Below are positions 23,755 through 33,849 of a stretch of DNA of 64,000 bases, one piece after another; the first letter of the stretch is position 1; the number at the start of each line of letters is the position of its first letter. A program made the translations under genes and the position numbers. The notes beneath the pieces are model-generated. The model searched no databases, was not told the origin of the DNA, and saw only the letters and a program-made list of their open reading frames with translations. Source of the stretch: Spirometra erinaceieuropaei. Its lineage: Eukaryota; Platyhelminthes; Cestoda; Diphyllobothriidea; Diphyllobothriidae. The DNA lies in contig CACRXP010000013.1 in the NCBI GenBank assembly GCA_902702965.1, forward strand, positions 1,688,990 through 1,752,989, written 5' to 3'.

Positions 23755-24117
23755 GGTAAGGCGTGGTTTGGTAGCCCCACCTGATGGACACATTACTGTC
23801 GGGGTTGGGATTAAGGGTTAGGGTTAGGTGTTATGTTTAGGGATTATAGTTCAAAGTTAGGGTTAGGGGATGGGGTTTAGGATTAGGGGTTATAGTTAGG
23901 GGTAAGGAGTAGGGTTAGAGGTTAGCGCAACTACTTCTCAACCACTCGATGCACAACCGCGCACTCCCAATAGCTTTTCTCTTGCATACGACTACTTGAC
24001 CTCGTCGCCTGTGCGTTCCCCGGCCCCACGTATAAAAACTCATATTACTACCGGTCCCGTATTAGAGGTGACTGGGGCTTGCTTACTTTGGGTGGGGCTA
24101 CCAAACCACATCCGACC
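23755..24117 (-). mobile_element. Family T element, copy C
   Basis: The outer end GGTAAGGCGTGGTTTGGTAG lies at the left and its partner GGTCGGATGTGGTTTGGTAG (reverse complement) at the right. The array reads as TTAGGG-type repeats at about 23810-23930, so the element is in minus orientation. Flanks are AAAATATA (23747-23754) and AAAATATG (24118-24125), a 7-of-8 target-site duplication. The body matches the other copies (CTTGACCTCGTCGCCTGTGC). Confidence 0.9.
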
Positions 24118-24239
24118 AAAATATGGATTGAAATTAACTGTGTTGACTAAGCAAAAAACTCGCAATCGAACATCGGCAGACTGAATGTTTGGGCAAACAG
24201 GGGGCTTCTCAAGTGGTACTACACCTTGGTGCCGGTCAA

Positions 24240-24850
24240 AAAATATCCCCGATACACCATTACTTTTATTAACAGCACTGCATTAAAAGATGCGGGAACG
24301 CACATAGATCTGGTTGGTGGAGGATCGCGAATCAGAGGCCGTCAGAACACTAGGGATCCATTTAAGATATTTCTTCTTGAATTCTTCGACAAAATCTGCG
24401 ACATCTTCGTGAAGTACCATTTGGATTAAGAGATGCAAACCTGGACGCCGTGGACGAAGATATTGATCTCCTCGAAAAGGTTAAACAAAGGACAATCAGT
24501 ATGGTCGGCGGTCTTAAGGATTTGTTATACCAGAATAAGTGGAATAAGTCTGAATTATTTCACTTATCTCACAGGCACTTCAGGTGTAGCATGCTCTGAA
24601 CGTTCCGGATTATCCGTGATTATGGTTGTTCGCCGAGACCGGGGGATTTGCATGCATAAATCACTTACGCGGTCATTCGTACAAGGCCAGAAGCGAATGC
24701 ACGCGATTAGGTCTCAAAAGAACTTTCTTCAGCAAACGAATAATCGGATCACAGAAATTGCCACTTAACGAGGTGGCGACGGCGGCCACCATTTGTCATT
24801 TTAAAATACCGCTTGACAGCATATTTTTTAAAACAAAAGTCATCTTCCAC
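24240..24850 (+). pseudogene. CR1-like reverse transcriptase C-terminal remnant
   Basis: A frame at 24432-24600 reads IDLLEKVKQRTISMVGGLKD and SELFHLSHRHFRCSM. A second frame from about 24650 reads RGHSYKARSECTRLGLKR, FFSKRIIGS, NEVATAATICHFKIPLDSIF. This order (LLE-VQRR-T-MV-GL, LF-L-RR, LRGH, FFS-R, FK-LD) is the typical C-terminal end of CR1/jockey-type reverse transcriptases. Frame changes and missing catalytic domains show it is dead. It starts just after family T copy C. Confidence 0.7.
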
Positions 24851-25049
24851 AACATGAGTACTTACAGCCAGCCACGGAAACACTGCGATACACTCTCCAT
24901 ACACACTGATTTGCACTAAACAGCAACAGTCTTCTTTAGCCATATTATATCCTGGCTCGAACACAATGGTAAATGTTTGCAACTTTTATACACACATGCA
25001 AAAAGTTACTGTACATTAATAGGGTCATCAAGGGCTCTGTCTGCAACCC

Positions 25050-25080
25050 TATGACCACACACACATACACACACACAACA
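25050..25080 (+). repeat. Short CA-rich simple repeat
   Basis: ACCACACACACATACACACACACAA, an imperfect CA dinucleotide run of about 30 bases. Confidence 0.8.
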
Positions 25081-25616
25081 CGCTACAAATGTTCAAATCC
25101 CAAAAAGCCTATTTTATAAACTTGTCCTCTTTTACGAGATGAACCCTAAACTTCTTCCAACCTGGAAACTGTTTTCTTTTTTTCATAATACAAGAGGATA
25201 ATATGTATATATTCTAATTGATTCAGGTCTTACGTGGTTATTTTGGTTTAATAATGTGGAAAACCAAACTTCCTGTCACGCAATTTTTAAACATATTTCA
25301 GGCGCGCGAATAGAAAACAATATTCCTTCGTTTGCATCAGCCCACAACACTCTGATGCCTTTTCATTCGACTATAGGGCCACAAACAGGAAACAGACTCT
25401 TCATATGCATAGTGATCAGCTGCAGTATGTATTACTCCCACAGAAGAATGTGTACGTTTATTTAAACAAGCCGAAAAAAGGATAGTCTAAATGTATCAAT
25501 GCTTTCCGATGCTTCAACTGCAGACGTGCAAGATGAACAACGCTCATCAAGAGATTATTTATGCGGTATACTGGGGACAGAGTTATTTTACATGGGCCCT
25601 GTGCTTTGCCTAGCTA

Positions 25617-25671
25617 NNNNNNNNNNNNNNNNNNNNNNNNNNNNNNNNNNNNNNNNNNNNNNNNNNNNNNN
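25617..25671. other. Assembly gap (55 N)
   Basis: A run of 55 unknown bases. The PLE frame downstream is open right up to the gap, so at least part of that element is hidden here or lost to it. Confidence 0.99.
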
Positions 25672-25673
25672 CG

Positions 25674-26588
25674 CTAGACCGGCGCGTTGAGACGCACTGC
25701 TGTGAAATGGAAGACAAGGTTGCTGAATTACAATATCTTCGGCGGGTAATGAGAGCCAATGGTTACCCGCGCAACCTTGTCAACCAGTGCATACGAAAAG
25801 GACACCAGAGACCAAATTCAACCGGCCCCAAATTTTGGCGGGCTCTTCCGTACGTGAAGAACGTCTCGGAAGCCGTCAGTCGTCTTCTCACTCCACTTGG
25901 AGTTGGGGTTGCACTCAGGCCGGAAGCAACCCTTAGGCGCCAAGTCATGAGGCCAAAAGACCCACTGCCACGTAAGGAAACGTCTGGAGTCGTCTACCGG
26001 ATCTGGTGTAGTTGCGGACAAAGCAATTATGTCAGAGAAACTGGGAGATTACTCCGTACGCGAATTGCCGAGCACGCAGCAGCAGTGAGGCGGGGAGACG
26101 TTTGCTCTCAGGTGGTGGCTCATTCGACGGGACCCGGTCATATTTTCAAGTTTCAAGAGGCCGAAATCCTCGTAAGGGGTTACAACCGCGTGAGCCGGGA
26201 GCTGTTCGAATCGTGGTTCTCAGGCCGGCAATCCATCAACAAGCAAAATGACCTTCCGGTATCATATGCCGTGCTGAGATTTGCCCTGGGCAGGAGAATC
26301 AGTCACGTGGGGAGGACGCGGGCGAGCAATCATCACGGTGACAGTGAGCCAGTTTGCCGAGCAATCGTCACACCAGCATCCAGTACGGATGACGAAATCG
26401 CGGCAATTAGCGACTCGGACTCGGACCGACAAGCCACGACCGCATCAATTACGACCCCAGCGGTGATTGCGAGAGCTGTTAATTATAGCACGCATTTTGT
26501 CCCACGGCAGCCGCGGGTTATAAATACTGCACTCCTGGTGCCATCATTACCCTTATCTGCGACCGTCTCTGATGATGGGTTCCAGTGA
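25674..26588 (+). CDS. PLE C-terminal part with GIY-YIG endonuclease (5' end in gap)
   Basis: The longest undamaged coding stretch in the window. The frame is already open at the gap edge (LDRRVETHCCEMEDKVAELQ), so the Met at 25707 is not a real start. Counting from that Met: a reverse-transcriptase thumb/linker region (ALPYVKNVSEAVSRLLTPLG, about 46-65), the GIY-YIG domain (GVVYRIWCSCGQSNYV, then RTRIAEHAAAVRRGDV, about 95-131), and a C-terminal tail of about 160 residues ending SDDGFQ. Penelope-like elements carry this nuclease to nick target DNA. The third residue of the YIG motif is Arg (YVR), so this copy may not cut. The final TGA may itself be a decayed codon, since ESET follows in frame as in related tails. 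Confidence 0.88.
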   Translation, partial: LDRRVETHCCEMEDKVAELQYLRRVMRANGYPRNLVNQCIRKGHQRPNSTGPKFWRALPYVKNVSEAVSRLLTPLGVGVALRPEATLRRQVMRPKDPLPRKETSGVVYRIWCSCGQSNYVRETGRLLRTRIAEHAAAVRRGDVCSQVVAHSTGPGHIFKFQEAEILVRGYNRVSRELFESWFSGRQSINKQNDLPVSYAVLRFALGRRISHVGRTRASNHHGDSEPVCRAIVTPASSTDDEIAAISDSDSDRQATTASITTPAVIARAVNYSTHFVPRQPRVINTALLVPSLPLSATVSDDGFQ

Positions 26589-26655
26589 GAATCCGAAACG
26601 CCAGGCCAATAAATTTCTTGTTCCAGTGATCACATCTTCGTCTTCTGAATAGACA
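26571..26655 (+). other. PLE 3' end with hammerhead-like core
   Basis: CTGATGA, one base, GGGTTC, six bases, GAATCC, GAAAC: the arms GGGTTC and GAATCC pair fully allowing one G-T. An AATAAA-type signal (CAATAAATTTCTTG) and TTCCAGTGATCACATCTTCG follow; the last block also ends the small PLE insertion at 51722. I infer that this is the 3' terminus of the element. Whether the hairpin is a ribozyme is treated under findings. Confidence 0.5.
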
Positions 26656-26659
26656 AACT

Positions 26660-27365
26660 GCCAGCTCAGTCAGCCTCAAAGTGTACCTACTGCTTAACTT
26701 TGTCTTATGGAGCACCGTACGTCTGCTGGACGAACCGATGCTTTTTCACAAGGATAAAAGACCACCTGCCGTCATGGTTAGGAGGAGACGGTGTGACGAT
26801 TACAGCCAACAGTTCAAGTCTTGCTCACCTTCTAAACATCGGCCGTCGCATGAACGCAGCCTACTGAGTCCCTAAGACCCACCAGTGTTGTCACTGGAAG
26901 CAGTCCTTCGCGGGCGCGCGAACGCTCCTCGCATGACTAATGACTCTGTCTCCCAGGCAAGGCCTTAGCGTTGTGCAGGGAGTAGTTGCGTTTGTTGATA
27001 GACTGAGGGTCGTAAAGGTATGACTCAAGCGGCTCACAACTCACGCGGCTATTTAGCGTCAAGACTTTGCCTGGGCAGAGCAATTAGTCACATGGTGGAG
27101 CGCGAAAATGAATACTGCTTCGAGGGGCAGCGCACTAGTGGGTCGAATGGCTGAGTCACCGCCATGTTAGCCACCAACACGGGTGACAAATGGTGAAGAT
27201 TAAGAGCTCGGACGTGACTGGTAAATTTGTAATCGCGCCAATCACTGACACCTGCGGTGATCGCCGGTGCTTCTAATTTTGGTAGTTGCGTGGTTGCCTA
27301 GCCAACATTCAAGCCCTAACACCACGGAGCTTGTGCGCCTGCTACCTCTATCTGTTGCTGTCGAC
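26660..27365. other. Unassigned sequence
   Basis: No recognisable gene or repeat motif found. Confidence 0.4.
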
Positions 27366-27369
27366 CACC

Positions 27370-27640
27370 ACACACAAACACACACTGGGCTGACTGTGCG
27401 GTCTGAACGGGATCGCCAGCTGGTAACCTTTTAAGCCACGCTTTTAGGGCACTGTGACAGTCTCAAGCGCATGAAATTGCATACAAAGAGGAAAATATGC
27501 TGGGAGTCGACCTCAGCCATTCTTCCCTTTCATGTGCACTGGTCAGTTGTCCCAGCCGGTCTACCAAATGGTACTGAGATTGGGCATAGTGACTGACCGA
27601 GTTAAACTGGCAGAGCTACACTGAGAGTCAGAATGAAATG
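27370..27640 (+). repeat. Interspersed repeat shared with 33.96-34.26 kb
   Basis: Matching blocks in the same order: ACACACACTGGG(C/T)TGACTG, TCTCAAGCGCATGAAATTG, GAGGAAAATATGCTGGGAGTC, CATTCTTCCCTTTCATGTGC, GTTGTCCCAGCCGGTC. The partner at 33.96-34.26 kb is in the same orientation. Confidence 0.6.
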
Positions 27641-27980
27641 GCTCCTTCTTAATGTGCCATCTATAACATTCTCACGCGTATGAGGCTTGAGCCGCGCACC
27701 CCTTTGCGCAGAATCTCGGTGTGTCGTTTCGAGGGACAGGTTGTGTGTGGCACGCGTAGCCGGGCAGATTAGTCCTGTCGGGCACTGCGTCCGATCTCAG
27801 CATCATTTGGCAGACCGGCTCGGACATCGGTCACCTGCGCCCAATTCCACCCCCCGGTCTTCTTGACTCTCTCTCTCTCCTAACACCGGGATCAGGTGGG
27901 CGAGGAGGGGAGAGTGCGGTAGATGTGTCGAAAGTACACTAATACTATAAACTGACTCACGCATAAGTCACCATTTTTGC
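27640..27980 (-). repeat. Interspersed repeat X, copy 4 (reverse)
   Basis: Reverse complement of repeat X: GGCTCCTTCTTAATGTG at the left and GAGAGTGCGGTAGATGTGTC ... CTATAAACTGACTCACGCAT at the right are inverted forms of the blocks at 2317 and 1915. A CTCTCTCTCT run lies at about 27867. Diverged. Confidence 0.6.
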
Positions 27981-28095
27981 GCCCAACCTGCAGTGGGGTG
28001 CACAGTGTATAACGGTCGAAATGTCATCTTCTGCTTTCGAGAAGGAGTTTGAAAAGGCGAGTCAGCGATCAAGCCTAAGTTTTCGCGGTCAGCAT

Positions 28096-28641
28096 CTACT
28101 TAGACGGAGGATAATTGGTCAGACGTGATATGTCTATCAAGTAAGTTGCAACGATTGAGACTGAAACTACGTTGGGGAAACCGGACGAAAATTACAGACC
28201 CGCCTTCATGAGCGCAAACTGGCAACTCGGCGACTGGACCCAAAATCACAGTTTGCGGCTCACATCGGGGAAACTGGTTACAGTTTTGATTTTCAAGGAG
28301 CAGTCGCCTTAGGCAGGGGCACCTCAAGGACAGAGCGTCTCACCCTTGAGGTTTGCTACTCAGAGGCCAAGTCCATCAACAGGCATCTAGAACTTCCTTC
28401 GGCCAATAAAGTCCTACGTCACTATATACGCCGTGACGAAGACAAGACAGTCATACGGAGCCCAAGACTACCGAGAAAACACGACCTGTCGACCTATTCA
28501 TCCAAAAGGGGGACGCGAACGCAACGAACCCCAATTGAGGTGACGACACACAATACAGGAGGCCACCAACACTCACAGGCGACGGTCAGTAGGCCAAGGC
28601 AGCGAAAAAGGGACAAAATCGATCAGCCCAAGGCCAACTAA
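28096..28641 (+). pseudogene. PLE GIY-YIG endonuclease and tail, two stops near the start
   Basis: From 28132 the plus strand reads VYQVSCND, TGA, D, TGA, NYVGETGRKLQTRLHERKLA, then stays open for 158 codons from 28165 to TAA at 28639-28641. It includes RTERLTLEVCYSEAKSINRH and a basic tail ending KRDKIDQPKAN. The two TGA codons sit in the metal-binding/linker segment between the GIY and YIG parts, where related copies have Cys, which suggests Cys-to-stop changes. YIG is intact (YVG) but the EH motif is ER. There is no ATG in this frame near the beginning, so it is easily missed. No reverse-transcriptase core lies upstream. Confidence 0.85.
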
Positions 28642-28649
28642 TCCGGCTG

Positions 28650-30290
28650 TCTATTCAAAAATTCTGATTGCCCCAACTCCCCGAAACGACAGCTAAACAA
28701 GTCCCTCGATCCGCTAAGCACTTCATTTTCCTCGCATGTCATCACAGATTCCCCTTCCTCAATGGGAAACATTCCCTACTGCCCACATCAAGCGAATTAG
28801 CCACCCACTAGTACAAATTTACCCGAACATCAATCTCCTATCCAGCTGCAGTAGCATGGCGGGGATCTATCGAAAGAACATGTTTGCCGAATCGTTTTCT
28901 TCTCAAGCTGTTTATTAGGATCGTCGTTGGATTATAAAAAAACTGTTTTTATACAGCCTTTCTAGGAAAAAGTAGCAAGATTTCGACAGCGCTGAAAAAG
29001 GACTGGAAAGTACGCAATATTAAAGTACAATCTTTTTCCGAATGCAGTTTTCCCAGGTGGCCGGAGAGGCGCTCAGGCGCTAAATTTGATTTGGGGCCGT
29101 ATTCCCTGCCAATCAGACGTGTCACTACAGATAGGTACATTTTCTAGTTGAAAACATTTACAAAAATTACGTCCGATCTTTACCATTTTCGGTGACGACG
29201 GCAGCTTTGTTCCATCGTAGTAGTGAGAATACAATCAGCAGGTTGGAAACTAACAATGTGTACCGAAACTAAAACAGTTGACTCCGCAAGTCTGCGGTGA
29301 TACCGCCGTGCTGTGTTTTGCCTCGATCGCTTTGGATGAAGGCTAGCTGAGTCATTTGAAAACATATTATTATGAATATACCGAAGTAAAGAGGTGTTTC
29401 CGAATTTTTAAAATTAAGTGGTCTTAATGGAATCCTTTCCGTTCCGGTTTCATGACATGGGACGACACATCTCATCTTGATGATGCTTGTAACACCTCCT
29501 CTTTTTATTTACTTAAACTTGTGAAGTCACATTAGGGAAGCGTAATTCAGTGTTTTTGAGTCGTGTTGTAATGTTTTATCAGGATGACTTAGACCGCATT
29601 TTTAACCGTGCATACTCTGTGCCTACCAGTTTATTGTAAATGTGACTACTATATTTCCTCATATACTTCGGACCAACTTAGTATTATATGCCAAACAGTC
29701 GTCAGCAAAGGAAGAGAATAAACGCCCCATATCAGCATTACTCAGTTAGCAATGCCTTCGTGATTACTAGGAAAAGTTGCAAATCGAGTAAGATTATGAG
29801 TTTCGTTTATACATTACGTCCCAGTTGACGTGCATTCCATCCAGGATCTAGCAAATGGAGTCATTTTAAGTCCAGAGTGACAACACGAGATTTTGGGGCT
29901 TGTTTTGAGATGGCGAAGATGTCAAAAAAACTCAGCAAATTGCGTTACAGCCTTTCGGTTTAGATAAAAGTGGAATGAGTTAGATAATAAGGCAAACCAG
30001 GATTTTATTTTTTCAAATAAGCGATTTCAGTAAAAAAATCTTCCAAGCGGAAATGTGTCTCTCCTAATCGTTGAGATCGACAATTGGTGCAAATCTTCAT
30101 TTTCCCTCCAAAATGTGCGGCTTGATGTCACCTAAAGGAACCTGCCAGTTAGCATAAAGGAACACTGAAAGCGATATAGACCGGTTTCTACATTAGAATA
30201 TGCAGGTTTCAGTGGCGAACAAAAAGGGAGAAATTGATACGCCAGAATGAGCAGGGTGTATGTGTCTTTCTTCTGTATAACTAACAGATA
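28650..30290. other. Unassigned sequence
   Basis: No recognisable gene, RNA or repeat family; AT-rich in its second half. Confidence 0.4.
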
Positions 30291-30292
30291 AG

Positions 30293-30699
30293 GGCTAGAT
30301 CGCAGTTGGTAGCCCGAAATGCGAAGCGGACGGCTAACTTAACCCTAATCCCAACCTTAACACTAACCCTAACCTCAACCGTTACCGTTAACCGTTAACC
30401 CTAACGGCTACCCTAACCCTAGTCGAAATCGTAAACGTAACCGTAGCCCTTAGACATAGCCGTAACTGAGAAGCCTAACCGTAATGCTGGAACTTATTCG
30501 TACCCGAAAACCTAAGCCTAAAGGCATAACCCTAAGCGGAAAATCGGAAACCATCAACCGGTACCCTAATCCTAACCTCAAAGGTAAAACGGAAGCCAAA
30601 TGTGTCCGATGTGATTATGGAGCCCCACAAAATAACCCCAGTAAGCAAGCCCCCCAGCCACCTGTAATGTGGGCCCGGGCTACCAACTGCGATCTAGCC
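30293..30699 (+). mobile_element. Small DNA transposon with perfect 24-bp inverted ends
   Basis: 30293-30316 and 30676-30699 are exact inverted repeats starting GGCTAGATCGCAGTTGG and ending TAGCCCG. The interior has a degenerate CCCTAA/CCGTAA array (30338-30570) and, at 30600-30672, a piece similar to the left end of family T (GTGTCCGATGTGATTATGG ... CAGCCACCTGTAAT). No clear target-site duplication was found. It looks like a relative of family T with different, fresher termini. Non-coding. Confidence 0.85.
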
Positions 30700-30704
30700 G
30701 CCCA

Positions 30705-32300
30705 GAAAATTAAAAATCTGGTATTTTAAACGACTTCTGAAGAGTGAGCGAAATTCTTCGTCCTCGTTAGAAAAAGGGAAATGTTTTAGAGCAACACCAT
30801 ACCGAATCTTACAAAGTATTTCCCTATCATGACTGTTAGAACGATGGAGCGAACGAAACAGTAAACAGGGAAAGTGTTTTAAAATAAGAGCCTGGGAAAA
30901 CTCTGTGACTTAATATTCCCTTAGACCTAATGATTGCGAGATATTTGCGATCAACCACTTTTTTTCAGATCAGCGAATCAGTTAGGCTCGATTATTCGTC
31001 CGGGGAGCGATCTCATTACGATAACATATAGCTTGGGAGTCTAAAACTTTATCATGTGGGCTTGACGCATCTCCCTTGCTGACTGCTATTCACTAAACCA
31101 CTGTCCACCGCTCTTAAAACCAAATAACGTTTTTCATGGACTTGGCTTAAAAAGGAACTTAAAGCCTAGTAGGTGATACGGAAACGAAAATTAAAAAAAA
31201 AACAAATCGAGCGTATATCAAAATTCCGAATTAACCTTTTTACCGAAAAACGCAACTTTTGAATCTGCAAGAGCGGGAGTTTGAACTTGATTCGTTAGGC
31301 CACACATTTTATTCCGGTTTTCGAGCTTCTGTGCCGGTCAGCGATCCCCAGAATAACTACCGTTATCATCACTTTTGCAAGTGCTCTTGGGAGGCGTTTT
31401 TGTGGGCGATAATTGAGCCCGAACACTGAATGACCGTCAAAAGCCAACTATAACCTATATCAGAAGTCTTTTTGCCTGCCCATGTGTAAATGTGATGGGA
31501 GAATGCAAACATTTTAGAGCATAAGGCATCTAAAATTATCTCATGTAGGATAAAATGCTTCTTCCATCTTCAGAACCGAACTACTGGGATGAGCGCTCGC
31601 CGGTCTGATTTGCATCTAAAATAAGCCAGCTCCGTCATTTAGCGGTCGGGGCCGCAAGCAGGCAATGGCTACCACCTGAAAAAGGACAAAATGAATACTA
31701 CTAGGGGCATACCGAAATAAAAACGGAAACTGTGACGGCAGCTGATGTGTGTCCGTTCGACCAATCACTAAACCGACTCAGACCTACGGTCAGATACCAA
31801 ACTGACGCGCATAAAAAAACATTGCACACACGGCCGAGAGTTGAATTTAAATAAATGGGTGACGGTCCTGCAAAATCGAGTTTACGGCAAAACCTACTGA
31901 TTGCTCAGTCTTTTCGAGGTAAACCAGTGTTTATACTCGTGGCACTGGGAGGTAGCCGATTCAATGCAGCTCCCAGAGGTTAAGATGCTTTCGTATTTTT
32001 CTTTTGATGTGTAAAAGCGGTTACTTCAGACTGTCTCATTTAGTCTTCTTAAATACCCCAGTCTAGTGCATTCAGCCAACATCACTAGTCCTATTTGTCT
32101 GTCTGACAACCAGTTTTCAACAATATAGCGCGCATAGGTCAGACTCTAAGTGCATGCAAACTAAGCCCTGACCAAGCCGATCAAAAAACTTCGGCCCCTC
32201 AAAGCCCTCAGCTTAACCTGTAGCTTTGTCGGTGCTTAGGTCAGTCTGTTGGAAGTCTGCGCACAGCCAGGCCTTTAGATCGTGACCGCATTCAGTAAGC
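30705..32300. other. Unassigned sequence
   Basis: No recognisable feature; several short A or T runs only. Confidence 0.4.
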
Positions 32301-32307
32301 CAGATTC

Positions 32308-32348
32308 AGTGTCAGTTCTAGTGTGTCAGTTCTAGTGTTCTAGTGTCT
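32308..32348 (+). repeat. Short tandem repeat
   Basis: About three irregular copies of a GTGTCAGTTCTA unit, the last ones shortened to GTGTTCTA and GTGTC. Confidence 0.75.
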
Positions 32349-32778
32349 ACAGAAAAGCGGGTCTCGCAGACACTGGTCGCAAAACCGAACTGCCTGTGAG
32401 AACTAACCAGGTGTCCAGTTTGAAAGGCATGCGAAAATTCACCACCGAGAATCCGCAGGTTCACCAAGACCTAACGCAGCATCTACTTCACTGAAGCGCA
32501 AAAATACATCGCGGTAATGTATGGTGGTAGTTCGATCGTCGAATCAGACGATGTCCACCGTGTGCTACATAGCAAGGTGAGACAGGCACGGTGACTTGCT
32601 CGTGAATTAGTTTATAATGCGAGTGGACTTGCGCAGCGTCTACCGCACTACCTCCGCCCTCCCCACCTGGGCCCGATGTCAAGACATAGTCAGGAAGAGC
32701 GGAGGTGGGAGAAGGCGCAGGCGGCTGGCACGGCCGAACTCCACACCCCATGATCCACAACAAACACTTGACCAGGAT

Positions 32779-33565
32779 GGTAACAATCGGGAGATGGCAC
32801 CCTGAAAAATCCGCCTAACCAAAGCAGCCTGTCTTAGGGGACAGGTGGTAGTAGGAGTTTTATGGGTGGTGGCTGGTCGGGATGTACGATACTAGCCGAC
32901 GGAAAGGCTTATTTGAACAGGTGAATGATCGAAGTTTGCCTGCTCTCCGTTCCGTTATTACAAAATGGGTCGCCAAAGCAGTATAGTGGTAACGGGTGAG
33001 TAGAAGGCGTATAATCGTCTTCCCTCAGAAGGTTATCTACATTTCTCTGTTAGCAACTCAAAGGACTTCAAGGACTCTACCACCGGACGGCACACCAATG
33101 CCTTTGAGGCATACTGGAGTAGACTGAAAAGGAAACTCCACGAAAGAGGCCCAGTATGTGGTCGAGCTGTGCGGGCCCGAAGAGACGAAGTACAGTGTCG
33201 TCTTTGGTTTGGCCTCAATGCCATGTTTTTGACAGACGCCTGGGAACTGTTCCTGTCCCATGTTGTGCAGACTTATCCTATTTCAAAGTGATTTTGTTTT
33301 GTAATAAACTGCCATAATACGAATGTATGCCGTATATTCAGGTGTGCGTGTGTAACGATGGGGAATTTTGAGTTACAGCGACCATCGTCCATATAACCTC
33401 CTGCGATGTTCGTTCGGCCAGCCCATGTTAGGGGGTCGGGGAAAGTCCAAATAGTGCCTGAAAGTCGACCTGAAACCGCTGATATAGCCTGAAGGCGTTT
33501 GAATCCACTGTTAAAGACATTATTTCTAGGTAACGGATTTTGGGTGCCATCTCCCGATTGTTACC
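32779..33565 (+). mobile_element. Merlin/IS1595-like DNA transposon, decayed
   Basis: Inverted ends begin GGTAACAATCGGGAGATGG at both termini and match for about 24 bases exactly, then about 8 more after a small indel. Flanks ACCAGGAT (32771-32778) and GCCAGGAT (33566-33573) form an 8-bp duplication with one mismatch; Merlin elements are known for 8-9-bp duplications. The 787-bp body contains a broken transposase in plus orientation. It is shorter than a full Merlin element, so sequence has been lost. It lies inside repeat X. Confidence 0.93.
32845..33291 (+). pseudogene. IS1595/ISXO2-type DDE transposase remnant
   Basis: Read across frames: WVVAGRDV, GLFEQVNDRSLPALRSVITK, SSIVVTGE-stop-KAYN, LPSEGYLHFSVSNSKDF, TTGRHTNAFEAYWSRLKRK, ending FLSHVVQTYPISK and TGA at about 33289-33291. 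The TDEW-K-AY motif and the HTN-IE-YW-KRK block are characteristic of the IS1595-like (Merlin) transposase fold. A TAG sits exactly where the Trp after TGE is expected (about 33001), and at least two single-base frameshifts occur upstream. The N-terminal part of the protein, including the first catalytic Asp, is missing or unrecognisable. Confidence 0.88.
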
Positions 33566-33849
33566 GCCAGGATTTTGACCAAAAACAGGACCAAAACGGG
33601 TCAGAAAGACCAGGATGACTGGCCAGGCCATGCCCACAACCTGTGTACCCAGCGTGAGTGCAAGCGCATCTCCCGGCAGGGAGCCAAGTGTCGGAGAACT
33701 TCCAGCGCGCACCAGGCTGCGAGGGCCATGGTTTGCCGAATCATGGCATAGCTGACGGACGCAGTCCTTAAGACCCACAAAAATGAGGCGCAGCTCCGAA
33801 CTTAGCCTGGACCGTCACCCTTCAAGGTCAGTCATCGACTGAGAGGCAC

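Larger units (their letters stand above)
32528..33840 (+). repeat. Interspersed repeat X, copy 3, split by a Merlin element
   Basis: 32528-32778 and 33566-33840 together make one X copy (GACGATGTCCACCGTGTGCT ... CTTGACCAGGAT and, resuming, TTTTGACCAAAAACAGGACC ... GAATCATGGCATAGCTGACG). The interrupted stretch corresponds to an unbroken stretch around 11970 (GACCAGGTTTTTGAC). A further X-like tail follows at 33840-33990. Confidence 0.85.
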
